Positions 12,369 to 22,627 of a stretch of 64,000 bases of DNA are shown one piece after another. Position numbers and translations under genes: made by a program. Under the pieces are notes generated by a model. The model was not told where the DNA came from. It searched no databases and saw nothing but the letters and a program-made list of their open reading frames with translations. This DNA is from Meconema thalassinum. Taxonomy: Eukaryota > Arthropoda > Insecta > Orthoptera > Tettigoniidae. How positions within the stretch are numbered: the first letter of the stretch is position 1; every line of letters begins with the position of its first letter. The stretch is from assembly GCA_946902985.2 (NCBI GenBank), contig OX336389.2, positions 147,921,099 through 147,985,098 of the forward strand, given 5' to 3'.

Positions 12369-12857
12369 TCATCTTCGCTTCTTGTGTAAACTCTTCTCAT
12401 TAACTTCACACCACCAATTCATTACCGAAGTTAAAAACTGTTTGGTACAGACATCTTGCGGGTTTACAGGGTCAGCAACATGAGTAATGCGGTTATGATT
12501 AGCCGTATAGCCATCCACAGTGAATTGGGGCACTTTGTCATATAACTCTCGCACCTTGTTATCCTCATACTTTTTTGTGGTGGCATCAGTAGATACTTGA
12601 CGATGTTTTGCATAGGTTAACCGCTTTCCATTAAAGTCATAATCTCCTCGTTTAGTGCGTGGCACCACTGACCTATCCACATAGTTTTTATTGGCAGGGT
12701 CTGTCTCTTGTTTAGGATCAGGTAATGGGACAGTCTTTCCCTTGGCAATTAACGCACGTCGAAAGACATCCATCGGCATAGTATAGTACTGGCATACTGT
12801 TCCTGTCACATGGCTTGGTTCCATGTATATAGACAGCCTTCTAGCCTCTTTTACCAT
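12369..12857 (-). CDS. Fibre-like protein of the Polinton fragment
   Basis: 162-codon ORF, the longest uninterrupted frame in the fragment. It shows a recurring pattern of a short strand, then D/N-rich turn and (T)K.Y(V/E)D: DPANKNYVD near residue 55, STDATTKKYED near 90, and ITHVADPVNPQDVCTKQFL near 133-151. This repeat is familiar from tail-fibre and spike shafts of viruses (ITNVxDPxxxxDAxTKxYVD), suggesting a trimeric fibre or receptor-binding role. That is inference from pattern only. It starts 9 bp from the divergent ATPase ORF, so the two genes would share a promoter region. It may be intact or a truncated part of a longer gene continuing below 12,369. Confidence 0.5.
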   Translation of the reverse strand: MVKEARRLSIYMEPSHVTGTVCQYYTMPMDVFRRALIAKGKTVPLPDPKQETDPANKNYVDRSVVPRTKRGDYDFNGKRLTYAKHRQVSTDATTKKYEDNKVRELYDKVPQFTVDGYTANHNRITHVADPVNPQDVCTKQFLTSVMNWWCEVNEKSLHKKRR

Positions 12858-12865
12858 TAGTTGAC

Positions 12866-13372
12866 ATGCAGATTATTAAGCAACAAGAGTCGTTCACCGT
12901 GGGGGACATGGTTTCCCATCTCTATCCTACATCACATGAACAACGTCACGGTTCACTGTTTCTGTCTTCCATTCTCTGCATCATAGTGGGACCTTCAGGA
13001 TGTGGAAAGACCAATCTTTTGTCTTCACTCATCACAGCGCCAAATGGTCAGCGTTTTCAAAATATTTATATTTTTTAAATATCTCTAACAACCACTCTAC
13101 GTGTTCCTGGATCAAGTCATGTCTGAATTACGGACCGAGAATATGGGTTATTTTAAGTTTTCCATGCAAGAAAATGTTATTGACCTGGATGCTGTGAGGC
13201 CTCATGCGCTCATGATTTTCCATATTGTATCCACCGAACGACAAACCATTATTCAAAGCTATTTCAGCATGGGTCGTCACACGCAAAGTCATGCCAGTCT
13301 TGTTATTGATAATCAAAGTGAACTTAACCAGGGACGTTATCGCTTAGGGTTTGATCATTTTATTACTATATA
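12866..13372 (+). pseudogene. Polinton packaging ATPase (FtsK/HerA, A32-like), broken
   Basis: The N-terminal piece 12,866-13,078 carries the Walker A loop IIVGPSGCGKTNLL. A stop at about 13,076 and a frame change lead into the frame at 13,101-13,373, which has the family's SYFSMGRHTQSH motif. The strand before it reads ALMIFHIV; acidic Walker B residues expected at its end are replaced by H and I, so the enzyme would be inactive even without the stop. The product would pump DNA into capsids. It is divergent from the fibre-like ORF. Confidence 0.8.
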
Positions 13373-13413
13373 AGGGGATGTATCATTCCCTCCTAAGTCA
13401 TTTGTCGAGGCAC

Positions 13414-14110
13414 CATGGCAACAGCAGAGAGGCAATTGAAAAAGCATATGAATAGAGCAAAAACAATATTCGTCAAAAGTTCCGTCAGTTGAAACGATCA
13501 CGTGCGGATAACGCTTTGGTTATTCTACAACATTTAGCCCCTCCTCTAAAATCCATGTTTAAACCACCTTCCAAGCTATCTGAAACGCTGCCCACAGTTT
13601 CATGAGCAACGCAGACTCTACAAGAGGTCCCTGTGGAAGAGGTACAAGAGGAATTGGTTAGTTCTAGCGATTTTGAGGATGAGGATGATGAAGTGTTACT
13701 CCTCAAAAATCATCTGCCCTTCCACGATTTCCAGAGTATGTAAAAACATCTATCATTGCTGAAACACCTTTCACTTCCAGACAGCCTACGTTGTCAGAAA
13801 TGTTGTTCACACCCCAATTTAAGGCTGAATTAAAACAACTTTTAATTTAGAACATTACGGACCGGTGGTCACACATTATTTAGAAAAGCTCTTAAAAAAA
13901 CGATAGCACCATAGTGTTCGATATAAAGAAGATTGTTTTAAATTGGTGATTCATCCGTTAAATTTAACCAACATGTTGTCATAATTAATACAATAAAATG
14001 TAAATTAACTCCATGTCTGTTAAAGATGTTATTTACCCGTACACAATCTTCACACCATTATACGCTCGACGACCGTAACATGTATAAATCCTTTTTAACG
14101 ACCTCCCCCC
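13414..14110 (+). pseudogene. Polinton virion-associated protein remnant
   Basis: An ATG at 13,414 begins a basic N-terminus (MATAERQLKKHMNRAK). After a frame change the text runs to an acidic serine patch, SSSDFEDEDDEVLLL, near 13,665-13,705. Further shifted frames include TLSEMLFTPQFKAELKQLL near 13,790-13,845 and, around 14,030-14,095, YTLDDRNMYKSFLTT. Polintons commonly carry a gene of this kind between ATPase and integrase, but its function is unassigned. At least three frame lesions are needed. A poly-C run of about 15 follows at 14,104. Confidence 0.45.
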
Positions 14111-14123
14111 CCCCCCCCAACCC

Positions 14124-14402
14124 ATGGTTATAGGCGAGAATATAAACGATCTGAACCAGTCAATGCCAATAAATGTATCAAGTATAAAACTATCATTTCA
14201 AATGTTTCCAACCTCTGAAAATGTTCGTCGTACAGCATCAGCTTCAGGAGTGACATTTAAACCATTAAAACCCCTTGAGGATGTTACCTACTGGCATAAT
14301 CCCAGTAAGCGAGTCCAGCGGCTACAGCTCATGCATGCTTCACGTCAAGCTGGTCACACCGGTCACGATTGGGAAATTCAAGAAATTGAACAAGAACTTT
14401 GA
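14124..14402 (+). pseudogene. Unassigned Polinton ORF piece before the integrase
   Basis: 92-codon frame. The second half (YWHNPSKRVQRLQLMHASRQ) overlaps the start of the integrase frame. It may be the tail of the preceding virion-protein gene. No domain is recognised. Confidence 0.3.
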
Positions 14403-15350
14403 AGTGCCAAAATTTTTGTTTAAACCATCGCCCATCAAAGTGGAAATAGCTCGCGAGTTGCACCGGCCTGCCAGGCGTAACTATCAGCGACTCAAAGTTA
14501 TATCACGTGGTGTGGATGAACTTTGGCAGGCCGACTTGGTGGAGATGATACGCTATGCTAGCGTTAACGATGGTGTACCATATGTGCTGACTGTTTTTGA
14601 TGTGTATTCTAAAATGGCCTTTGTTCAACCTGTAAGTCGCAAGTCGGGCCATCTAGTGACCAGTGCATTCAAAAGTATTATTCAACAATCTAAACATCAA
14701 CCCCAGGTGTTGCAAGCAGACCAGGGGAAATAATTTTTCAACAAGGATTTCTCCAGTTTTCTCAAATCTTTGGATAATCATCATTACACCACGTACAGCA
14801 ATCAAAAGCCAGTGTCGTTGAGCGGTTTAATCGCACGCTGAAAACGAATATGTGGAAAAAGTTAACAGATCGGGGATCCTATCGCTGGCTAGACATAATA
14901 CCAGAGATAGTGTCACGTTACAATGAGACCAAACACCGAACGATTATCACAAAGCCTCGACTGGTCACAAAAAAGATTCCGCGGCTGGATAAACTGTTTA
15001 ACCAAATAAAAACAGCTGATTCTAAACGCCACCACCTTAACATCGGCGACCATGTCGGTGTTAGAAAATTCAAGTCTGTCTTCGACAAGGGCGACAATCC
15101 GAATTGGGGGACGGAACAATTTCGGTATTCGTCAAGTCAACCTAGACAGTCCAGTCACCTATTTACTAGAGGACCTCAACTATCAACCCACAAAAGGCAG
15201 GTTTTAACTCCAGGAACTCCTAAAGACAGCTTTTACAAAACATTACCTTGTGGAAAAAGTGATAAAACAAAAAGGAAACAAAATGTATGTTAAATGGTTG
15301 GGATTTAGCTCAGCCATTATTTCTTGGATCAATAAATTAGATTTTGTGTA
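14275..15350 (+). pseudogene. Polinton RVE integrase with chromodomain, broken
   Basis: Retroviral-type integrase. The frame at 14,275-14,733 contains DELWQADLVEM with the first catalytic Asp, and LQADQGK with the second. A stop follows (TAA at about 14,731). A further lesion near 14,812 precedes the catalytic Glu in a VERFNRTLKT context. The frame at 14,850-15,293 holds the C-terminal part (YRWLDIIPEIVSRYNETKHRT, then a KFKSVFDKGDNPNW segment). After another shift the end reads KGNKMYVKWLGF, a chromodomain-type core. Order DDE core then chromodomain is characteristic of Polinton integrases. The enzyme would insert the element with 6-bp duplications; this copy is dead. Confidence 0.88.
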
Positions 15351-15355
15351 AACCC

Positions 15356-16135
15356 GTGTGTCTATTAGTAACATATGCAAACTAACATCCCCTTTGCTGG
15401 CTGGCTTATATTCTCACCTCATCGACTTAAAAAGTCCTAACACTTCCAAATTCCGCCTTAAACAAAACAATTTTCCTGTAATAGTAAGTATAACAAAAAT
15501 CATACGTCTTGTGCCCTGGAGACCTGGGACTTATTTGAGCGGGTAGAGGGGGTAAAGACCTTTAATTCAAGTCAGGCGCACAACTTTGAAAATTCTCAGT
15601 TTCCGAAATAAAGCCAATTTTAAAAATTGAACTTTTTTAGAAAAATAAAAAGTTTTGTTCTAACCATAAAGGACATAAGGACCTTTTGGTTGAGTCATCG
15701 CACAACGCTCTCTCATTATTAGTTTACAAAATATAGCCTACGTTTCCAAAACAAAAACAAATATTTTTTTAATATAACGAGTTGACCATAGGAAAGAGGG
15801 CGTTAACTCAAGTAATTCAACACCCCACACAGCGATATCCGATTATTGGTTCGCGAGATATCGTAAATCTTACTTGGCTAAGGCGAGCGCAATTTAAAAA
15901 CTGCTGACGCTAGGGCTTTAAATTCCAGTAGGCCCTCTACATTCGTATATTTGTAAGGATTTTTGAAGAAAAATAATCAATAAATAAATAAAAATGAAAT
16001 AATAAAAATATGTATTAAATAATAATAATATTAATTAAATAATAATAAATAATACTTATAGATTGTAAATAATAAAATAAAATAAATACTCGAAAGTCAA
16101 TTAATAAGATTAAATATTATGGTGCTTGAAGCCAT
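15356..16135. other. Non-coding stretch right of the Polinton fragment
   Basis: AT-rich DNA with simple AATAAT/TAAAT tracts at 15,970-16,100. No ORF, tRNA-like box or recognised terminal repeat. The Polinton right terminus may lie here but could not be located. Confidence 0.5.
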
Positions 16136-16179
16136 TTTTTCAGTGTTGCCTTGGTAAATGTAGTTTGATATTTTTCAGT

Positions 16180-16510
16180 CGGTGAACCCTTTTGTGGGTT
16201 ATTCCCTAATCCTGAAATAAATTTACATGAGATTAACAAATACACTTGGATGACCAGTTTTGATCGTCAAGCGATCGTCATAAGTTCCATTACACTTAGG
16301 CTTTAAAATCTATGTCTGGAAATATGGGTGAAAGTATTGTAATACTCGTCAATCTTAAACTATTAAAGCCCAGTTTTCATCCTCGCAACGCATAAGCTAA
16401 AGAGCCATATTAAAGCGCAAACGGTCACGTGAGAATGTCTCGGGATCTTTAATAGTGCCGTTAATGGCGGCCTCGGCATAGAATGTTGGTGTACTTGTTA
16501 ATTATATATA
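16180..16510 (-). repeat. Inverted terminal segment of a Penelope-like element
   Basis: Matches, in inverse orientation, blocks of the 3' end of the Penelope relic at 34,420-35,100 (for example GACCGTTTGCGCTTTAA-type text, TTTCACCCATAT, and GACGATCGCTTGACGATC). About 400 bp of the longer copy is missing here. An inverted terminal segment upstream of the RT is a known arrangement in Penelope elements. Confidence 0.65.
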
Positions 16511-16734
16511 TATAGCCGTAAGCTAGGTTTCATTTGCAACAGGTTCAGTGCGGTTACTAGTTCCATTGTGTTGTTTATTGAATTGCTTTTGTCATTCGAA
16601 AGACAGTATTTTAAAAGTTTTAGGAATTCCTTACTGATCTTGTGGATTGGCGCGTACATACAATTAACTATTGGTCATATTGGGCACTCCTTTTTGTGAA
16701 TTTTTGGTATTACACTCAAGGACAGCTTGCGGAT

Positions 16735-17640
16735 ATTATCCTTCGATATAACTAACATTTACACCAAAATTCCAATTAATGAAGCAATCAATATTATCGA
16801 AAATAATTTAATGACAAACATCTCGGCAAAAGAAACCGAAGAGATCGTGAAATTACTGAGGGTCGTACACAGCTAAAACATGTTTCAATTTGACAATAAA
16901 ATATATACACAAACATAGGGCATAGCCATAGCATCACCGCTAATTGGGCTAATTGCCGACATCTTCATTAACTCACTGGAAAATGTGTTCCTAGAAACGT
17001 TCTCGACAACGGGAATAGTGCAGTGGAAAAGATTCGTTGATGATGTAATTTGCATCTATGACACTGAATTAACAAACGAAAGAACAATACTCCAAGCCGT
17101 TAATAACCTACACCACTCTATTAAAATCACTAAGGAATCTGAAACCTATCGGCAAAGAAGTTATCTCGACATAACGATCGAACGGAATGATAATGAACAT
17201 CCATACTGCATATTCCGAAAACAGACACAAATATCGCATGAAATTGACAATCATTCCAACACCCCAGTAAGGGGAAATTGGTGGGCTTCAATCCAATGGT
17301 GCACAGGCCTTTAAACATGCCCATGTAAAAAGACAACTACAACAAGGAGATTCGAATAATCATGCAAATAGCAAAAGAAAAAACATTCCGCCCAGCAAAA
17401 TACAGTAGATCAATTTGCAGCCAGATATAAAAATAAAACGATTCAAAGTCCGGACAATAATGAGGAAGAATTCGCGCGTTTCAATTACGTGAACGCGAAT
17501 ACATATAAATTCAACAATCTGTACAAAAACAAGACATTAACATAGCATTTACAACAAATAGGACAGCCGGAAATCATTTGTAAAACAGGAATTTAAATAA
17601 AGCAGACCCGTATTCAAAAACAGGGGTATATTCCATCACA
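16735..17640 (+). pseudogene. Penelope-like element reverse transcriptase
   Basis: Telomerase-related RT of a Penelope element. At about 16,745 the text SNIYTKIPINEAINII matches the family's LYTNIP region. Around 16,930 the GMPMGSPLSP-like motif is degraded. The open frame at 16,985-17,314 reads VQWKRFVDDVICIYD with the catalytic VDD, then RSYLDITIERND. A frame change near 17,260 leads to LNMPM and KEIRIIMQIA. The text ends near 17,640 at the linker before the GIY-YIG endonuclease, and no endonuclease follows. Stops at several places make it a pseudogene. Confidence 0.82.
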
Positions 17641-18784
17641 TACTAAGCCCGTATTTAAAGGGCTCAGAGTAAGTCACAAGGCGAGGATCGGACCGTAGGA
17701 GGTCAGCAACCACCTTCGGTCAAGTTGAATTGAATTTACGGTGAGATGATATCGCAGAGAAAAAGAACTTAGAATATTTTGAAGCCACGAATGAACAGAA
17801 TTACGACAAAGTGAAGTATCTAAATAAGAGTCTTAAAACAAAGTCCACGAATATTTACGCAAACCATAATGAAGAATAACCATAATGTATAAACTGCATG
17901 AGTTATTGGAAAATTAAGCAACAAATCTAAGGAGAATAATTGAATATTTCGACATTTACTACAGCGAATTAGAAACATATTTTCAATGGTTTTTCAAATT
18001 GTGTCGACGAGGATGTTTCTTGTGAACTTCTTGAAAGCATCCAATAGGCCACACTAAGCATCTAAAGGGAAACTAGCCTACTACAAAATGTGGATTCCTG
18101 GAGTAACGTAGAGCGTTGAGAAAATCATGGAATGGTACTGTGGACATCCAACACGAAAGTCACTACATAAACGACAAAAGAAAGGAATTCCCAACACCAT
18201 CATGTAAACTTCATTCATCGGACAACTCCAGCGCCAGGAACAGCGGAGAGCGAGAATCAGCTGTTTACCCGAGCACGCTGGATCAGATGTTCCGAGCGAG
18301 AGCAGAAACGGTACATTAGTCCCAGAGTTCCAAAAATATCCAGGTTATGCAATATAGAGTCGAGAAGATAGTCTGATATAATATCCTCCTTATCGTAATT
18401 TATAAAGATTAAGACATATTATGGAACCGTAATTAGCTAAATTTTTCTTTGCACATTTCATGGATTTGACAAGCTTAAAGCAATAATATGTGAAGAATGT
18501 AAAGCTAATGTGAAATATAACATAATCGTAGCGTGAGGGAACGATAAACATAAATAACATTGTAAATATATAAATAATAATACGTGTTAGAATTAAAGGA
18601 TTTATTAAGGCATATAATCTATAGGATTAGGAATTGAGGAGATTTTTGTATACATTAGGGAATGAAATGTAAATAGATGCAATCGTTCTACAAATTTATT
18701 TAACGAGAGTGAAATCAGTATGATAAACAAGTAGTTGATGATTTTTAAAAAACATTGATAGACGAGGTGTCTATAAATAATATT
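17641..18784. other. Non-coding tail after the Penelope RT
   Basis: A-rich DNA with no recognisable protein. The ORF at 18,116-18,319 has no family resemblance and is probably chance. Confidence 0.45.
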
Positions 18785-18789
18785 ACTTT

Positions 18790-18835
18790 ACTCCTTGATG
18801 AGGACTAGCTGAAGTCCAGTCGCCGAAATTCACGA
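18790..18835 (+). ncRNA. Hammerhead-ribozyme-like motif
   Basis: TTGATGA at 18,795-18,801 is followed by a GGACT/AGTCC stem (18,802-18,806 with 18,813-18,817), then GAAA at 18,825-18,828. Penelope-like elements often carry hammerhead ribozymes near their ends, and this lies downstream of a Penelope RT. Seven extra bases sit between stem II and GAAA, the 5' core lacks a perfect CUGAUGA, and stem III pairing is not obvious. It is a degenerate candidate only. Confidence 0.3.
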
Positions 18836-18839
18836 TATA

Positions 18840-21800
18840 TTTTACTTCTAGGTGAAGTTAATTTTTATTTCCAGTTAGAAGGTTTATTTTTAAGTGAGTG
18901 ATTTTTATTTAATTGTCTTCGAACATGATTTATATTTGTTGTCTTTACTGAATAAATCTTAGCTGGTGCTTTTTAGATTGCATGTTCCCTTTATGGAAAT
19001 TTCGATTTCTTCATTTAATAATTCGCTACGGTGGTATTTCTAGTTAGATACTGGCGCCCACTTTCTTTAAGTTAACCGTACACCCTCAAGATTCCGAGAA
19101 TCTCGTCCTCCAATACCTTGTTGTAGGAATTGTATGTAGCTAAGTAGTAGTACGATGGTATTTTATATATATGTATCGAGAGATTCCTAACTTGCCATCT
19201 AACAGGGAATTGTTGGTTTTTCAAGCTGGGGATCAGCGTCCCTTGCGTTCCTTTCCATCGGATAATAGTTACGTGGTTACGTACATTTCGGGTGCAGTAC
19301 TGAGCCCTAATTCACCCCCAGCTCAAGTTATGGACAGAGACGAGGATCGAACCGACCTGACAATTTTTCGAGTATTAAGTGGATATTGGAAATAAAAAAA
19401 ATATTTCATTGAAATAAATATTTTGGGAAGAGTTTGGAACCTTTTAGAAACGTTTTTGGAGAATTTTGGATGATTTTGGATGATTTGGATTTATATGTTT
19501 TGAGGTGAATGTAAACTTAACCAAGGGAGTGCCTGAGCATAGGAAGCTGGAAATTGTCATAGGTTTCAAGTTAGCACTCTCAAGACCAGTTTTTGTCAGC
19601 AAGGTCGACATAAAAAAAATTGCACACGACTTTGTGATAAGAGGCTAGGACAGGTAGAGTATTGGTAATAAACCTGCAGCCAATGAGGATTCAGCACATA
19701 ATTTGTGTGGGAAACCCTATTTAATCATATATGCTTTGTTAAGAAAGAATAGCATTCCCAGAGGTCAAGAAGAATATGGTACATTCATTAAGAAGAAGAG
19801 AATTATATAATTTAGGACCAGAGAAGAGTAATTAACATAATTCTATTACAAGTGGACCGGTTGCGAGGCTGGTTTGTCCGCGCGCACGAACCACGGACAC
19901 ACAGCAGAGACTCTTTTTTATACCGTCGAGGAGAGCGGACCTGTTGTGCAGCGCTCCGCAAATTTAACATTGAGTATCGACAAGCAGCATAATATATCAA
20001 GAAGCAAGCTAATGAAACAGTGAATAGAGAAGAAGATTGCTATATAATCTACAACATTCAACAGAAGCAAGGAATTTCGTTTTTAAAACGAATCTACACA
20101 TGGCAGTATTCGAGAAGCATATTACTTTACATTTTCAACATGCTAAAACCTACGAGTCGAGGGGGATATTCTTATTCTGCACCCTCTAAGATGATGGGAA
20201 TGATTCACTAAAGAATGGTACGAGGATAATCTACACTATGACACGGGAAGATTCCGAGTGGATTCCGAAGTCCTGAGATCGACGTCACCACCACTGCGAT
20301 ACCACCATGCAGTTTGCAGAACTTCAAAAGCTACGTTCAAATGCCCATAAAGAACTTGGAGAGATGTTAACTACGGACTCTCAAAGCTACTATTCTCTGT
20401 GGGGGAGAAGAGAGAAGAAGATGGTAAGCGGTGTTCCTTGTTCCTGGTACGAGCATCTAGACTTGCAAGTGTCGTGGAGCCAGAAGATTGCTGTCCGCAG
20501 AGCACGAGTTCACTGACGCCAGGTGGGCACCCGTCAAGCAGGCTCGGGGGGATCAGCTGCGAGGCGAGCGGCCGGCTCAGAGCACGTGTGGAATGCGACC
20601 GACACGCGCCAACTTTGGAGCGGAACATCAAGGTATTTTCATCGCAGACCGTCAGAAAGGTACAGAATTGACAGCTCTAAGATCTCAGTAGTTTGTTGTA
20701 GTTTCTTGAGGATGTAGCAAGGTGACCTATTCATTATGTAGAAATTCTTTCTTATAAGTCATGTTATTGTATGTCTATTAAAAATTGTTAGTTAACTTTT
20801 TGCACGTCACCGTGTGTCGTTTAGTAGTGATTTTATTAGCATTTGGAATTTAGATTACCGTTTTGGTCAGGTTTTATCCAGCGTCATTTTTAACCTTCTC
20901 AGCTTAACGAAAACTGTCCTGTGTAAGGAGAATGCTTCGATCGTAACACATACGTTTTCATACAATGTAATGCGTTTAGATAGCTGTAATACATTACTAC
21001 TCACCATAAAATTTATGATGAGGCATTATGATACTGAAAATAACAAGCTTAACATGTATAAACATTTTATAACAAATTTAAAATGTTATAAATAATAACA
21101 TTAACCGAATATTATTCTAATTGAAGAATACATTATTATGTTACGATAAGTAAGTCATGGATAATTTATGTAACCACTATTTATGTCAACAAAGGAGCAC
21201 TACAGTGACAATTGAAGTCAGGTGAGGACTATTTATAGCAACAATTATTTGTTATAACATTGCCAATGCGAAATGAAGATAAGAAGACTTGTATGTCTAT
21301 GGAAAGTCAGTAACATGTTTAAGCAAGTTGGTAAATGAAGATTTTACTCATTCTTGTTTTGTAACAAAGAAACGAAAGTATTATTATTGTTATTAAACTT
21401 TCAGACGAGCGGACTACAACCATTTTAATGTTTACACTCAAGTACACGTGGTATTGTTGTACAATGCAATGGTTTATCATTAGATTGCATTACGTGGCAT
21501 GTCAAACGAGAGATATTGTTGTAGACAAATGTATTGTCGAAGGTAATGAGCACGATGATTTTAAAATTAGAGAAGGAGGTGGTTACCAGTGTTTCATGAA
21601 CTGTATACACAGTAGTGTTACATAGTAGGATCACTAATTCTGCTACAGGTTTGTAGACAGATGGGTTTGTTTTGAAGTATTCCGTGCAGTATTATACGAG
21701 AGTTATTGTGGCAAGAGTAAGGAGAATTTATGTTTTATTTGGACGCGCAGAAGACGCTATGAGTATGTGAAGTTCACGTTTTGGTAACGAATTGAGTATT

Positions 21801-22623
21801 GCCATGAGATCAATTTACTACAACAAAGTGTTAAGAACGTCACTGACATTTAAGAGTGTTTGTATTGTTTTATCAGTTAGCGTTAATGCTATAGCCTTGT
21901 CATCGTCGTATTAAGTTGGTGTAGTTCCGTCTCGAACTTTAATGTCATTATTATTCTTATGTAATGGATTTGTCTATACAGAACTTTAACTAACTTCATT
22001 GTTCGTTAACATAGTTCATTTATTTTGACTTATGACCAGAAGCTTATACAAGCTATCGTTTTTGTGAACAAGTGTTTGTCTAGAAGTGAAGTTTGTAACA
22101 GGAGAGCTCATTAGATTGACATATCACGTCAATTCTAGTCCAGATTCGAATACCGCATTGGATGCGTGTAATTCAAATTGTATATAATTGTTAGTTGTAT
22201 ATCCCATTATTATTTTAGATTTGTTCACGTTTGTAAATAGCTGTATATCGTAGGGTATTTCAAGATTGTTATTATTATGAGTCGAACAGCTGATCGTAGA
22301 GCTAGCTCACGAGTAACCAGTCACGGGATGACTAGCAAGTTTCACTATTCGATCTTATTCGAAGATTTAGGAAGTAGATATTTCATCTACTATTGTAATA
22401 ATTTGTTTTGCAAGTTTCATGTTTTATTATGGATGACAGGGATGTTTCTTGTATATATTTACTTTTGGGAATAAATCCCAGGCACATGTCGTTTGCCTGT
22501 TTTGTTTTTATATAAACTGGTCATCTTTTCATTTCGCAATCGCCGTGCGATAATACTAGCAGTTAGGTACTGTAACTCCCTTAGTCTCAACTTCACCGTT
22601 CACGTCCGAGATCCGAGATTCTC
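18840..22623 (+). repeat. Non-coding, probably LTR-derived region
   Basis: No gene is recognised in about 3.8 kb. Two stretches resemble each other: 18,945-19,115 and 22,450-22,623. Each has an AATAAAT signal, then TAGRTACTG and then an AARNTTMACCG leader ending in GAATCTCGT or GATTCTCGT. The first has TGGCGCCCAC at 19,052-19,061, a good Lys-tRNA-type primer site. A GC-rich island at 20,390-20,640 with short ORFs sits at a position comparable to the GC-rich island in the 3.9-kb LTR (23,900-24,150). The reading is LTR ends and leader of another element, heavily diverged. Confidence 0.4.
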
Positions 22624-22627
22624 GTAC

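Larger units (their letters stand above)
9190..15355. mobile_element. Decayed Polinton/Maverick fragment
   Basis: Six kb of Polinton genes in two divergent blocks. Capsid genes are on the minus strand (9.19-12.86 kb). The packaging ATPase, a virion-type protein and the integrase are on the plus strand (12.87-15.35 kb). The family assignment rests on the combination of capsid-like pieces, a Walker-A ATPase and an RVE integrase with C-terminal chromodomain. The polymerase gene is missing. The left edge cuts the major capsid gene near its C-terminus at the junction with the Gag relic. No terminal repeat is recognised on the right. Nearly every gene has frameshifts or stops, so this is an old endogenous copy that cannot make particles. 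Confidence 0.85.

Noticed and set aside
20307..20717. Overlapping ORFs in the GC-rich patch at 20.3-20.7 kb
   Set aside because: Several frames open at once on both strands because of base composition; none has a recognised domain.
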